A stretch of DNA of 7,434 nucleotides from Clostridia bacterium (GCA_017411935.1 JAFQPC010000172.1:1-7434); one strand, 5' to 3'. Positions 1 to 4,602 are shown, numbered from the stretch's first letter. The notes: generated from the sequence alone by a model not told the origin. Numbers and translations: made by a program.

Positions 1-11
1 AACACTCGATA

Positions 12-59
12 TGGTCTGAGTGACAAGACTTGAACTTGCGGCCTCTACCACCCCAAGGT
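12..59 (-). pseudogene. 3' portion of tRNA-Pro(GGG), likely attachment-site remnant
   Basis: Read on the minus strand from 59 to 12 this is the 3' part of a tRNA. It has the anticodon loop TTGGGGT (anticodon GGG, Pro, with G37), 3' anticodon strand GGTAG, a 5-nt variable loop, a T arm (GCAAG / TTCAAGT loop / CTTGT, all five pairs allowed), the acceptor 3' strand CACTCAG, A73 and an encoded CCA. Only ACC of the 5' anticodon strand is kept. Upstream of it (above 60) no D arm or 5' acceptor strand CTGAGTG can be found, so this is not a working tRNA. Tyrosine integrases often recombine in the anticodon or T arm and leave exactly such a duplicated 3' end at the far side of the element. The orientation puts the element to the right of 59 and ancestral flank to the left. 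The intact tRNA-Pro should lie outside the window. Confidence 0.8.
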
Positions 60-438
60 CATTTTGCACCAAGGTTTTGAGCCGTTTTCGTTCATTTTCT
101 CGGGAAATCGTGCTGTTTTTACGCTTTTTGACGCTTTTTTGCGATTTCTGTGGGATCCCTTCGTTGTACTTTGGTGCATAATGATACCCACTATGAACAA
201 CCACTATGCACAAGTTTCCTATGCACTATACAAAATTCAGGGCCTTCGTTACTTTTTATTTTATCCCTGATAGGGGCATTTGTCAAGTGCATTTTTGAAA
301 AAAGTGAATTTTTACAAAAAGAGGGGGAGCCCCCGCGGGAACTCCCCACGGTCGCAGACCTCACAGATTTCTGCAACGTGATCACAAAGAATATATACAT
401 CAAGATCAAGTAAAAACCAATAGATTTGCTGATACTTG
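60..438. other. Noncoding attachment-proximal region with short repeats
   Basis: No gene is supported here; the open frames are short, overlap one another and lack ribosome binding sites. The stretch holds short repeats of the kind seen near attachment sites. TATGCAC occurs at 205-211 and 220-226, with the inverse GTGCATA at 174-180. CCACTATG occurs at 188-195 and 201-208. A 12-bp near-repeat, AAGTG(C/A)ATTTTT, lies at 285-296 and 302-313. Their closeness to the tRNA remnant makes integrase or excisionase arm sites possible, but no integrase gene is present in the window to support this. A minus-strand terminator candidate lies at 316-347. Confidence 0.4.
316..347 (-). terminator. Rho-independent terminator candidate for the 439-766 pseudogene
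   Basis: On the minus strand a G/C hairpin has the arms GGGGAG (347-342) and CTCCCC (329-324), with a C/G-rich loop that can pair further. It is followed by CTC and a run of five T (320-316). It lies about 90 bp past the stop of the minus-strand pseudogene, the only minus-strand gene nearby. The same inverted repeat read on the plus strand has no T run, so the minus direction is favoured. Confidence 0.5.
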
Positions 439-766
439 TCAAGCTCTCTTGACGGAAGCTTTTTTGCCACGGAAAGCGATACCGATTTTTATGATATTAG
501 AAGTGCCGTATACTTTCATTTGAGTAGTAATCTGTAGTTGCTTTTTTAAAATCAGATACACCGATAGGAAGCGGCTTCTTCTTTTTTACGATCAAAACAG
601 GTGTGGCTTTACAAGCAGAGGAAGGACATACGGCATTACGCGGAATAACCCACGATTTGCCTTGTTTTTTTGCGCCTTCAATATCACCGTTCTTACACAT
701 TTGCTGTATTCTTCTGGCGGTAATGCCCCAAAGCTCATGCGCTTCGTTACAAGTCATATATTCCAT
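439..766 (-). pseudogene. Internally deleted HTH / AAA-ATPase-like / PD-(D/E)XK protein remnant
   Basis: The start is ATG at 766-764, with AGGAG at 779-775 eight bases upstream; a GTG three bases earlier is also possible. Residues 1-45 form a MerR/excisionase-like helix-turn-helix (EYMTCNEAHELWGITARRIQ, then SWVIPRNA). After a basic linker, PLPIGVSDF (residues 65-73) and DYY (79-81) match the N-terminal signature I know from AAA-ATPase-like proteins that end in a PD-(D/E)XK nuclease domain; there DYY is followed by YVDKT and a Walker A motif. Here the frame stops after 8 more residues at 497. In another frame, minus-strand 516-439 reads KVYGTSNIIKIGIAFRGKKA and then SVKRA stop, which resembles the C-terminal end of those proteins (xxKIGIAFxGK). 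The simplest reading is a large internal deletion, with a frame change, joining the two ends. The HTH part has a good promoter and could still be expressed as an 89-aa protein. Family assignment is from memory of motifs. Confidence 0.6.
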
Positions 767-782
767 CACGAAATCTCCTAAA

Positions 783-894
783 CGAAATTACATCTGTATT
801 ATACCACGGATAACGAAATTTGTCGACTGAAATTTCGCTAAATCGCTTGGGAATTTCGTTATCATTTCGCCAAATTTCGTCACCAAGCGAAATT
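783..894. repeat. AATTTCG repeat array around the minus-strand promoter
   Basis: The heptamer AATTTCG occurs on the plus strand at 831-837, 852-858 and 873-879, that is at exact 21-bp steps or two helical turns. Its inverse CGAAATT occurs at 783-789, 814-820 and 888-894. A shorter ATTTCG is at 864-869. A longer inverted pair CGCTTGG (844-850) / CCAAGCG (883-889) lies inside the array. The copies flank the -35/-10 of the minus-strand HTH pseudogene, so an operator array for its own product or an excisionase-like protein is the likeliest reading. Iterons are an alternative. Confidence 0.6.
798..826 (-). promoter_or_regulatory. Sigma-A promoter of the HTH pseudogene
   Basis: On the minus strand, TCGACA (826-821; 5 of 6 matches to TTGACA) is separated by 17 bp from a perfect TATAAT (803-798). 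Transcription would start near 791 and give a leader of about 25 nt to the ATG at 766. CGAAATT copies at 814-820 and 783-789 fall in the spacer and at the start site, where a bound repressor would block it. Confidence 0.7.
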
Positions 895-905
895 GTGCAG
901 CAAAA

Positions 906-942
906 TGCGACCAATCTATAGTTGCACTATAGAATAGTCGCA
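906..942. repeat. 37-bp interrupted palindrome
   Basis: The outer arms TGCGAC (906-911) and GTCGCA (937-942) are perfect inverse complements. Inside them are two symmetric CTATAG hexamers (916-921 and 927-932) around a 5-bp centre, with 4-bp unpaired spacers on each side. The symmetry suggests a dimer or tetramer binding site, or a cruciform/hairpin, between the divergent HTH pseudogene and hipB promoters. No T run follows on either strand, so a terminator is unlikely. Confidence 0.55.
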
Positions 943-1037
943 AATGAGATTGGCTTAAAAACATTTTTAATCACAAAATTCCGAAAAAACGAAATGTCGT
1001 CAGCAGTGATTCCGACGCTTTATAAAACCGAACATGA

Positions 1038-1133
1038 TACCCTATCGGGTACTGTGAATCTGCCGCTTTATGATATTATACCTTTTCGGGTACAAATTTA
1101 TAAAAATATATTGACATTATACCCGTTGGGGTG
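1038..1133. promoter_or_regulatory. Three HipB-type operators spaced 41 bp apart
   Basis: Palindromes of the form TACCC-N4-GGGTA begin at 1038 (TACCCTATCGGGTA, perfect), 1079 (TACCTTTTCGGGTA, one arm change) and 1120 (TACCCGTTGGGGTG, one arm change). The start-to-start distance is exactly 41 bp both times, about four helical turns, so all three face the same side of the DNA. The last one fills the spacer between the -35 and -10 of the hipB promoter. E. coli HipB binds several TATCC-N8-GGATA sites in its own promoter, and these look like the equivalent with a shorter centre. Autorepression by HipB, probably cooperative, is inferred. Confidence 0.8.
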
Positions 1134-1139
1134 TATAAT
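1111..1139 (+). promoter_or_regulatory. Consensus promoter of hipB-hipS-hipT
   Basis: TTGACA (1111-1116) and TATAAT (1134-1139) are both perfect sigma-A boxes with an ideal 17-bp spacer that contains operator 3. The expected start point is about 1146-1147, only two or three bases before the hipB ATG at 1149, which implies a leaderless or nearly leaderless transcript. So strong a promoter needs repression, which fits a toxin-antitoxin operon. Confidence 0.9.
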
Positions 1140-1148
1140 ATATGTGTT

Positions 1149-1352
1149 ATGAATACAATTGCTAATTTTATCAAACAAAAAAGAAAAGAAGCAGGACTGA
1201 CGCAAGAGGAGTTTGCGATCCGTTCGGGACTCGGACTTCGCTTTGTTCGTGAATTGGAGCAAGGCAAGGAAACGGTCAGAATGGATAAAGTCAATCAGGC
1301 ACTCGCAATGTTCGGTATGGTTGCCGTACCCGGAAGAAAGGATGAGAAATGA
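1149..1352 (+). CDS. hipB: HipB-like antitoxin / autorepressor (HTH XRE family)
   Basis: This 67-aa protein is almost only a Cro/C1-type helix-turn-helix: FIKQKRKEAGLTQEEFAIRS (residues 7-26), then the recognition helix region GLRFVRELEQGK and a last helix ending ALAMFG. It is shorter than E. coli HipB (88 aa) and ends soon after the domain. The ATG at 1149 is chosen because the upstream in-frame GTG (1131) lies inside the promoter spacer and could not be transcribed. No ribosome binding site exists between the start point and this ATG. Its stop overlaps the hipS start (ATGA, 1349-1352), so hipS is probably translationally coupled to it. Its likely role is a DNA-binding dimer on the three upstream operators that repress the operon, and assembly with HipS and HipT. 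Confidence 0.9.
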   Translation: MNTIANFIKQKRKEAGLTQEEFAIRSGLGLRFVRELEQGKETVRMDKVNQALAMFGMVAVPGRKDEK

Positions 1353-1681
1353 TGGAAGCATATCGCACCGCGTATGTGTACGTTCGGGAAGCTTTTGCAG
1401 GAACATTGAAGGAGACTGATTATGGGTATTCGTTCAAATACGATGATGAATATCTTGCAAAAAACGATTCTACTGCCGTCAGTTTAACGCTTCCCAAAAG
1501 GGAAGAAGAATACACCTCCAATTTTCTGTTCCCGTTTTTTGACGGTCTGATTCCCGAAGGATGGCTTTTGAATGTCGTTGCTCACAACTGGAAGAAGGAT
1601 AAGAACGACCGCTTTGGAATTTTGCTCGTCGCTTGCCGCGATCCGATCGGCAACGTGAGCATACGGGAGGTGAGATTATGA
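1349..1681 (+). CDS. hipS: HipS-like antitoxin (free HipA N-terminal subdomain)
   Basis: This 110-aa protein matches the N-terminal subdomain of HipA kinases, here as a separate gene. Diagnostic pieces are AYVYVREAFAGTLKETDYGY (residues 8-27), YLAKNDSTAVSLTLPKREEE (35-54), FLFPFFDGLIPEGWL (59-73) and RFGILLVACRDPIGNVSIRE near the end, the usual finish of this subdomain. In the E. coli O127 HipBST system the equivalent HipS, not HipB, neutralises the kinase, and a tryptophan of HipS has been reported to enter the HipT active site; W72 here is a candidate for that role, unproven by alignment. The start overlaps hipB, with AGGATGAG upstream; ATG at 1352 is an alternative start. Its stop overlaps the hipT start (ATGA, 1678-1681), which should keep antitoxin and toxin in step. 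Confidence 0.88.
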   Translation: MMEAYRTAYVYVREAFAGTLKETDYGYSFKYDDEYLAKNDSTAVSLTLPKREEEYTSNFLFPFFDGLIPEGWLLNVVAHNWKKDKNDRFGILLVACRDPIGNVSIREVRL

Positions 1682-2652
1682 GATGTCTGTGCTGCGGAAA
1701 AGAATTTGATGCGCGTTCCTCGCAAGAAGAGCTTGCAATGGAATGGCATCAAGCTTGTCTGAAAAAATTCTTCGGAACAAAAACCATGCCCGATGTGGAC
1801 GTTTCCGAGCAGGTTTTGGAGCAGCTTGCGATTGAATCCACCAATAAAGGATATACCGTTCCGGGCGTGCAGAAAAAGCTGTCGCTTCACCTGTCCGAGG
1901 AAGACAAGGACCGTCCTCGCTTGACGCTTGTCAACTATCCTACGGGATATATCCTCAAGCCGCAAACAGAGGAATACCGCGCACTTCCCGAAGCGGAATA
2001 TCTTGTGATGTCAATGGCTCGGGCTACGAGGATCAAGACCGTGCCGTTTGCGCTTGTACGTGTTCCTTCCTGTGAAAATCAATTTGCTTATATCACAAAG
2101 CGCATTGACCGAGTGGGAAAGGCAAAGCAGGTACAGATGCTGGCGATGGAGGATTTTTGTCAGCTTGAAAATCGCCTGACATCCGACAAATACAAGGGCT
2201 CCTACGAGCGTTGTGCCAAAGTGGTGCAGAACTACTCGCAGAGCGCAGGCTTGGATGTGGCAGATCTGTTCTTGCGTATCGTCTTTTCCTTTGCCATCGG
2301 TAATTCCGATATGCATCTGAAAAACTTTTCTCTGATCGAAACGGCAGAGGGAAGTGGTGTGTATCAGCTGTCGGACGCATACGATGTGTTGCCCGTCAAC
2401 GTCATCATGCCGCAGGATCAGGAAGAATTGGCGCTCACGCTGAATGGAAAAAAGCAGAATATACGGCGAAAGGATTTCCTTATTTTTGCAGAAGCCTGTG
2501 GTCTTAACCGCAAATCGGCAGAAAAGATGATTGAAAAGATCGTCGCGCTCAAGGATATGTATCTTACCATGTGCCGAGAATCCTATCTGCCAGACGATAT
2601 GAAAGAGTGCTTTGAATCTCTTATCTGCGAGAGAATTGCTGTCTTGGGGTAA
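1678..2652 (+). CDS. hipT: HipT-like serine/threonine kinase toxin
   Basis: This 324-aa protein is a HipA-family kinase lacking the N-terminal subdomain supplied by HipS. The order is: a Cys/His cluster (MRCLCCG, then WH-x2-C at residues 23-27, ending KKFFGT); a Gly-rich loop YTVPGVQKKLSL (59-70); the ATP-binding lysine in YILKP (K94); KRIDR (141-145); the catalytic motif GNSDMHLKNFSL with D211 and N216; the metal-binding YDVLP (D236); and the C-terminal LTLNGKKQNIRRKDF of HipA proteins. All core kinase residues are intact, so it should be active. E. coli HipT, as I recall it, has SIS (S57, S59, both autophosphorylated) where this protein has T60-V-P62, so only one hydroxyl remains in the loop. 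The known HipT target is TrpS and HipA's is GltX; the target here is unknown. ATG at 1678 follows GGGAGGTG at 1666-1673; the in-frame TTG at 1633 has no such site. Confidence 0.9.
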   Translation: MRCLCCGKEFDARSSQEELAMEWHQACLKKFFGTKTMPDVDVSEQVLEQLAIESTNKGYTVPGVQKKLSLHLSEEDKDRPRLTLVNYPTGYILKPQTEEYRALPEAEYLVMSMARATRIKTVPFALVRVPSCENQFAYITKRIDRVGKAKQVQMLAMEDFCQLENRLTSDKYKGSYERCAKVVQNYSQSAGLDVADLFLRIVFSFAIGNSDMHLKNFSLIETAEGSGVYQLSDAYDVLPVNVIMPQDQEELALTLNGKKQNIRRKDFLIFAEACGLNRKSAEKMIEKIVALKDMYLTMCRESYLPDDMKECFESLICERIAVLG

Positions 2653-2660
2653 AATAAAGC

Positions 2661-2689
2661 ATTATACCACATCGTTCGACATTCCGCAA
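2661..2689 (-). promoter_or_regulatory. Minus-strand extended -10 promoter facing hipT
   Basis: On the minus strand TTGCGG (2689-2684), a 17-bp spacer and TATAAT (2666-2661) form a good promoter, with the extended -10 element TGG just before TATAAT. Transcription would begin near 2654 and run antisense through hipT. It may give an antisense RNA, or be the stranded promoter of a chromosomal gene cut off when the hip locus arrived. The short open frame around it has no support as a gene. Confidence 0.5.
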
Positions 2690-2793
2690 CGGGTAATTTT
2701 TCGATGGAGGCGGCGGTAATACGATTCAGCTTTATCCGATCGTCCCAAAAGGGTCAAGGAAGGCATAAGGCAGAAAAAAACGTCTCCGCGTCC

Positions 2794-2833
2794 AAAAAAC
2801 GCAGCTCCGAGAAAAAAAGGGGTTGCGTTTTTT
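2794..2833 (+). terminator. Rho-independent terminator after the hip operon
   Basis: The arms 2794-2808 and 2819-2833 pair over all 15 positions (two G-T wobbles) around a 10-nt A-rich loop. The 3' arm ends in six T, followed by GC and another T run (2836-2841). The A/T part of the stem makes it usable in both directions. It lies 140 bp past hipT and its 3' arm overlaps the -35 region of the next gene. The remaining spacer (2690-2793) shows nothing else I can support apart from a partial AAAAAACG/CTCCG direct repeat at about 2774-2809. Confidence 0.7.
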
Positions 2834-2851
2834 GCTTTTTTGTGGTATGAT
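2823..2851 (+). promoter_or_regulatory. Extended -10 promoter of the lipoprotein gene
   Basis: TATGAT (2846-2851) is preceded by TGG, giving the extended -10 form TGn. A weak -35 TTGCGT (2823-2828) lies 17 bp upstream. The -35 sits in the 3' arm of the terminator. The downstream leader holds AAGGAGG (2866-2872), eight bases before the ATG at 2881. Confidence 0.65.
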
Positions 2852-2880
2852 GTAAGTGAACAAAAAAGGAGGCGGACGAT

Positions 2881-3357
2881 ATGAAACGCATGCTTTCGGC
2901 AACCCTGATCTCCCTCGCGTTTCTCCTCTCGCTCTCGGGCTGTATCGTCATCCCCATTTACAAGAACTTCGACCTCGATCCCGAAACGGTCTCGTCGGTC
3001 CAGATCTACGATCTGCGCCTCGGAGACTCGTATTACGATGATTTTTTGGAGCAGGAGTTCCTCCTCGTTCACACGCTGGAGGCCTCGCAAACGTCGGATT
3101 TTCTGAGTGATCTTGCCGAGATCCGCTTTTCCGATCACCTTATCATCACGATCGCTGCGATGGATCCCAACTTTTAATATGGCGATGGGGTGGTTCGCGT
3201 CAATTACACGAGCGGAGCCTACTCGCTGATCTCCTGCGACGGCTACGGCACCGACTACGATGCCGACGGAGAGCGAATCGACACCAACCACTTTGGTTGC
3301 GACAACGAGGAATGGAAGGACCTGATCATGCGCTACCTACCCATAGCAGAATCTTGA
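2881..3357 (+). pseudogene. Secreted lipoprotein gene interrupted by one in-frame TAA
   Basis: The first 98 codons encode a type II signal peptide (K2, R3, hydrophobic stretch, lipobox LSGC with the lipidated C21) and the start of an unknown extracellular domain. TAA at 3175-3177 ends it after DPNF. The same frame then runs on for 59 codons without another stop, with the same codon style and a Tyr/Gly/Asp-rich sequence (YGDGVVRVNYTSG, then SCDGYGTDYDADG), and stops at TGA 3355-3357. The intact protein would have been about 158 aa. A Tyr codon changed to TAA (TAC or TAT to TAA) is the simplest cause. No ribosome binding site or in-frame start follows the stop, so the distal part is probably not made. 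I do not recognise the family. A sequencing error or a functional short form cannot be excluded. Confidence 0.75.
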
Positions 3358-3423
3358 CAATGCCCGCCCCTCCGCACACCGCTATCCCGAGCAAAAAAGA
3401 TTTGAAAGGAAGTGACGCGCCCG

Positions 3424-4380
3424 ATGATAATCGAATACGGAATCACACTGACGCTTGCCGTGGGACTGCTGATCGCCTACTTCGCGGTCGTTCAAAAGCG
3501 TGAATTCTGGCTCTCGCTGCTCTACGTTTCGGTGGCGGTGGTCAACCTCGGATACCTGCTCCTCTCGGTAGCGAGGAGCTTGGAGTTTGCCATCCTTGCC
3601 AACGACGTGGTGTATCTCGGCAGCGTCTATCTTTCGCTTTGTATGCTCTTCACCGTCGTCAAGCTCTGCGGATTTGCGGTCAAGCGCACCCACGTGATCC
3701 TTTGCGTCTCGCTCAGTACCCTGATGTTTCTGATCACCGCCACGGTCGGGTTCCTGCCGTGGTATTACGAGACCGTGTCGCTTGAGATCGTTCGCGGTGC
3801 GGCAAGATTGGTCAAAACCTACGGACCCCTCCATCCCGTTTACCTCGTTTACCTGCTCGGCTGCTTTGCCGCAATGATCACCGTGATCGTGTGCTCGGTC
3901 CGCAAAAGGGTGGTGGCGTCGCAAAAATTCGCGGGGCTCATCGCGGGACTTGTTTGCGGAAACCTGCTCGTTTGGCTGTTTGAAAAATTCATCAACTGGG
4001 AATTTGAGTTTTTGTCGGTCACCTACATCATCTCCGAGCTGCTTTTGCTGTTCGTCTATTGGATGATGCAGGACTACGTACACGTCAGAGATCTTCCCAA
4101 ATACACGCCCGCCGAGGAGCGCCGACTCGGTGTGGATATCGCGACGATGCCGATGAGCATCAAGATCGGCAAGGTGCTGCGCTGCGTGAAGGACGGCGAA
4201 ACGCTCGCCTCGCGTGAGCGCGAAATTTTGGAGCGGATACTCGAAAATAAAAAACGACGCCAGATCGCCGAGGAACTGTTTCTCTCGGAAAACACCGTGA
4301 AGACCTACACGCGAACGCTCTATGCCAAGCTCGGTGTCACCTGCCGCGAGGAGCTTTACGCTCTGCTCCTGCGCGATTGA
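3424..4380 (+). CDS. 7TM membrane sensor fused to a LuxR-type HTH regulator
   Basis: This 318-aa protein has about seven hydrophobic segments (roughly residues 5-23, 29-47, 56-78, 87-108, 135-158, 167-185, 196-214). They resemble the 7TM sensor region found at the N terminus of some histidine kinases, including the GPLHPVYLVYL stretch before segment 5. A linker of ~45 residues leads to a GerE/LuxR DNA-binding domain at 261-318 (LASREREILERIL, then RRQIAEELFLSENTVKTYTR, then LYAKLG). There is no kinase or receiver domain, so it is a one-component membrane-bound transcription factor: it would sense within or outside the membrane and bind DNA from it. The ligand is unknown. ATG at 3424 is chosen because GGAAGTGA (3408-3415) lies eight bases upstream; GTG 3412 lies inside that site. 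It follows the broken lipoprotein gene by 66 bp and may share its transcript. The phased boxes downstream are candidate targets. Confidence 0.88.
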   Translation: MIIEYGITLTLAVGLLIAYFAVVQKREFWLSLLYVSVAVVNLGYLLLSVARSLEFAILANDVVYLGSVYLSLCMLFTVVKLCGFAVKRTHVILCVSLSTLMFLITATVGFLPWYYETVSLEIVRGAARLVKTYGPLHPVYLVYLLGCFAAMITVIVCSVRKRVVASQKFAGLIAGLVCGNLLVWLFEKFINWEFEFLSVTYIISELLLLFVYWMMQDYVHVRDLPKYTPAEERRLGVDIATMPMSIKIGKVLRCVKDGETLASREREILERILENKKRRQIAEELFLSENTVKTYTRTLYAKLGVTCREELYALLLRD

Positions 4381-4397
4381 TCAAATTTATCAAAAAC

Positions 4398-4442
4398 GAC
4401 CGTTTTGAATGTACGCATTTACATTCAAAGCGGTCTTTTTTT
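4398..4442 (+). terminator. Strong rho-independent terminator after the 7TM-LuxR gene
   Basis: The arms 4398-4413 and 4420-4435 pair over 16 positions (one T-G wobble) around the 6-nt loop CGCATT. They are followed at once by seven T (4436-4442). The hairpin starts 17 bp after the stop codon and separates the regulator from the next transcription unit. Confidence 0.95.
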
Positions 4443-4465
4443 GCTTATTTCCCCCGTTTTTTTGA

Positions 4466-4516
4466 TTTTCACCCCTTTTTCACCCCTGTTTTCGCGTTTT
4501 TCACCCCGAAGGGGTG
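4466..4516. promoter_or_regulatory. Phased TTTTCACCCC boxes and CACCCC/GGGGTG palindrome
   Basis: TTTTCACCCC occurs three times, at 4466-4475, 4477-4486 and 4498-4507, with steps of 11 and 21 bp (one and two helical turns). The third copy forms a perfect 6-bp inverted repeat with GGGGTG (4511-4516) around GAA. The palindrome centre (4509) lies about 44 bp before the expected start point, the place where LuxR-family activators commonly bind. This is a candidate binding region, possibly for the 7TM-LuxR protein; the link is inferred. Confidence 0.5.
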
Positions 4517-4537
4517 TAGCAGATCGGGATCCTATTC

Positions 4538-4546
4538 TGTTATTAT
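4538..4546 (+). promoter_or_regulatory. Extended -10 promoter without a good -35
   Basis: TGT directly precedes TATTAT (4541-4546; 5 of 6 matches to TATAAT), giving an extended -10. At the -35 position (about 4518-4523) the sequence AGCAGA does not resemble TTGACA. That pattern suits an activator-dependent promoter and fits the boxes just upstream. The expected start is near 4553, leaving a leader of about 50 nt to the ATG at 4603. Confidence 0.5.
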
Positions 4547-4602
4547 ATAGATAAGATAAGATTCGATGCGACGCCGAAAAAAGCGAACGGAGGTGAAAAG
4601 GC

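Noticed and set aside
64..442. Three overlapping short open frames near the left end
   Set aside because: No ribosome binding sites, low-complexity content, mutual overlap on both strands, and position in an attachment region.
1131..1148. GTG at 1131 as the hipB start
   Set aside because: It lies in the promoter spacer, upstream of the predicted transcript start.
922..1152. 76-codon plus-strand open frame before hipB
   Set aside because: It spans all three hip operators and the -35/-10 boxes, and has no ribosome binding site.
1633..1677. TTG at 1633 as the hipT start
   Set aside because: It lies deep inside hipS without a ribosome binding site; ATG 1678 has GGGAGGTG and the ATGA overlap.
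2661..2697. ATTATACC / GGGTAAT as a fourth hip operator
   Set aside because: The half-sites are more than 20 bp apart, unlike the N4 centre of the three clear operators; the first is explained by a minus-strand -10.
2653..2793. A second attachment-site copy just after hipT
   Set aside because: No stretch matching the tRNA-Pro 3' end is visible; TCCCAAAAGGGTCAAGG only loosely resembles the anticodon region.
2662..3291. 209-codon minus-strand open frame
   Set aside because: It is the shadow of the lipoprotein gene, whose signal peptide, lipobox and ribosome binding site are clear.
3354..3388. TTGACA at 3354 as a promoter for the 7TM-LuxR gene
   Set aside because: No acceptable -10 at 16-18 bp; the nearest, TATCCC, is weak and too far away.
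3412..3423. GTG at 3412 as the 7TM-LuxR start
   Set aside because: The GTG overlaps the ribosome binding site; ATG 3424 has correct spacing.
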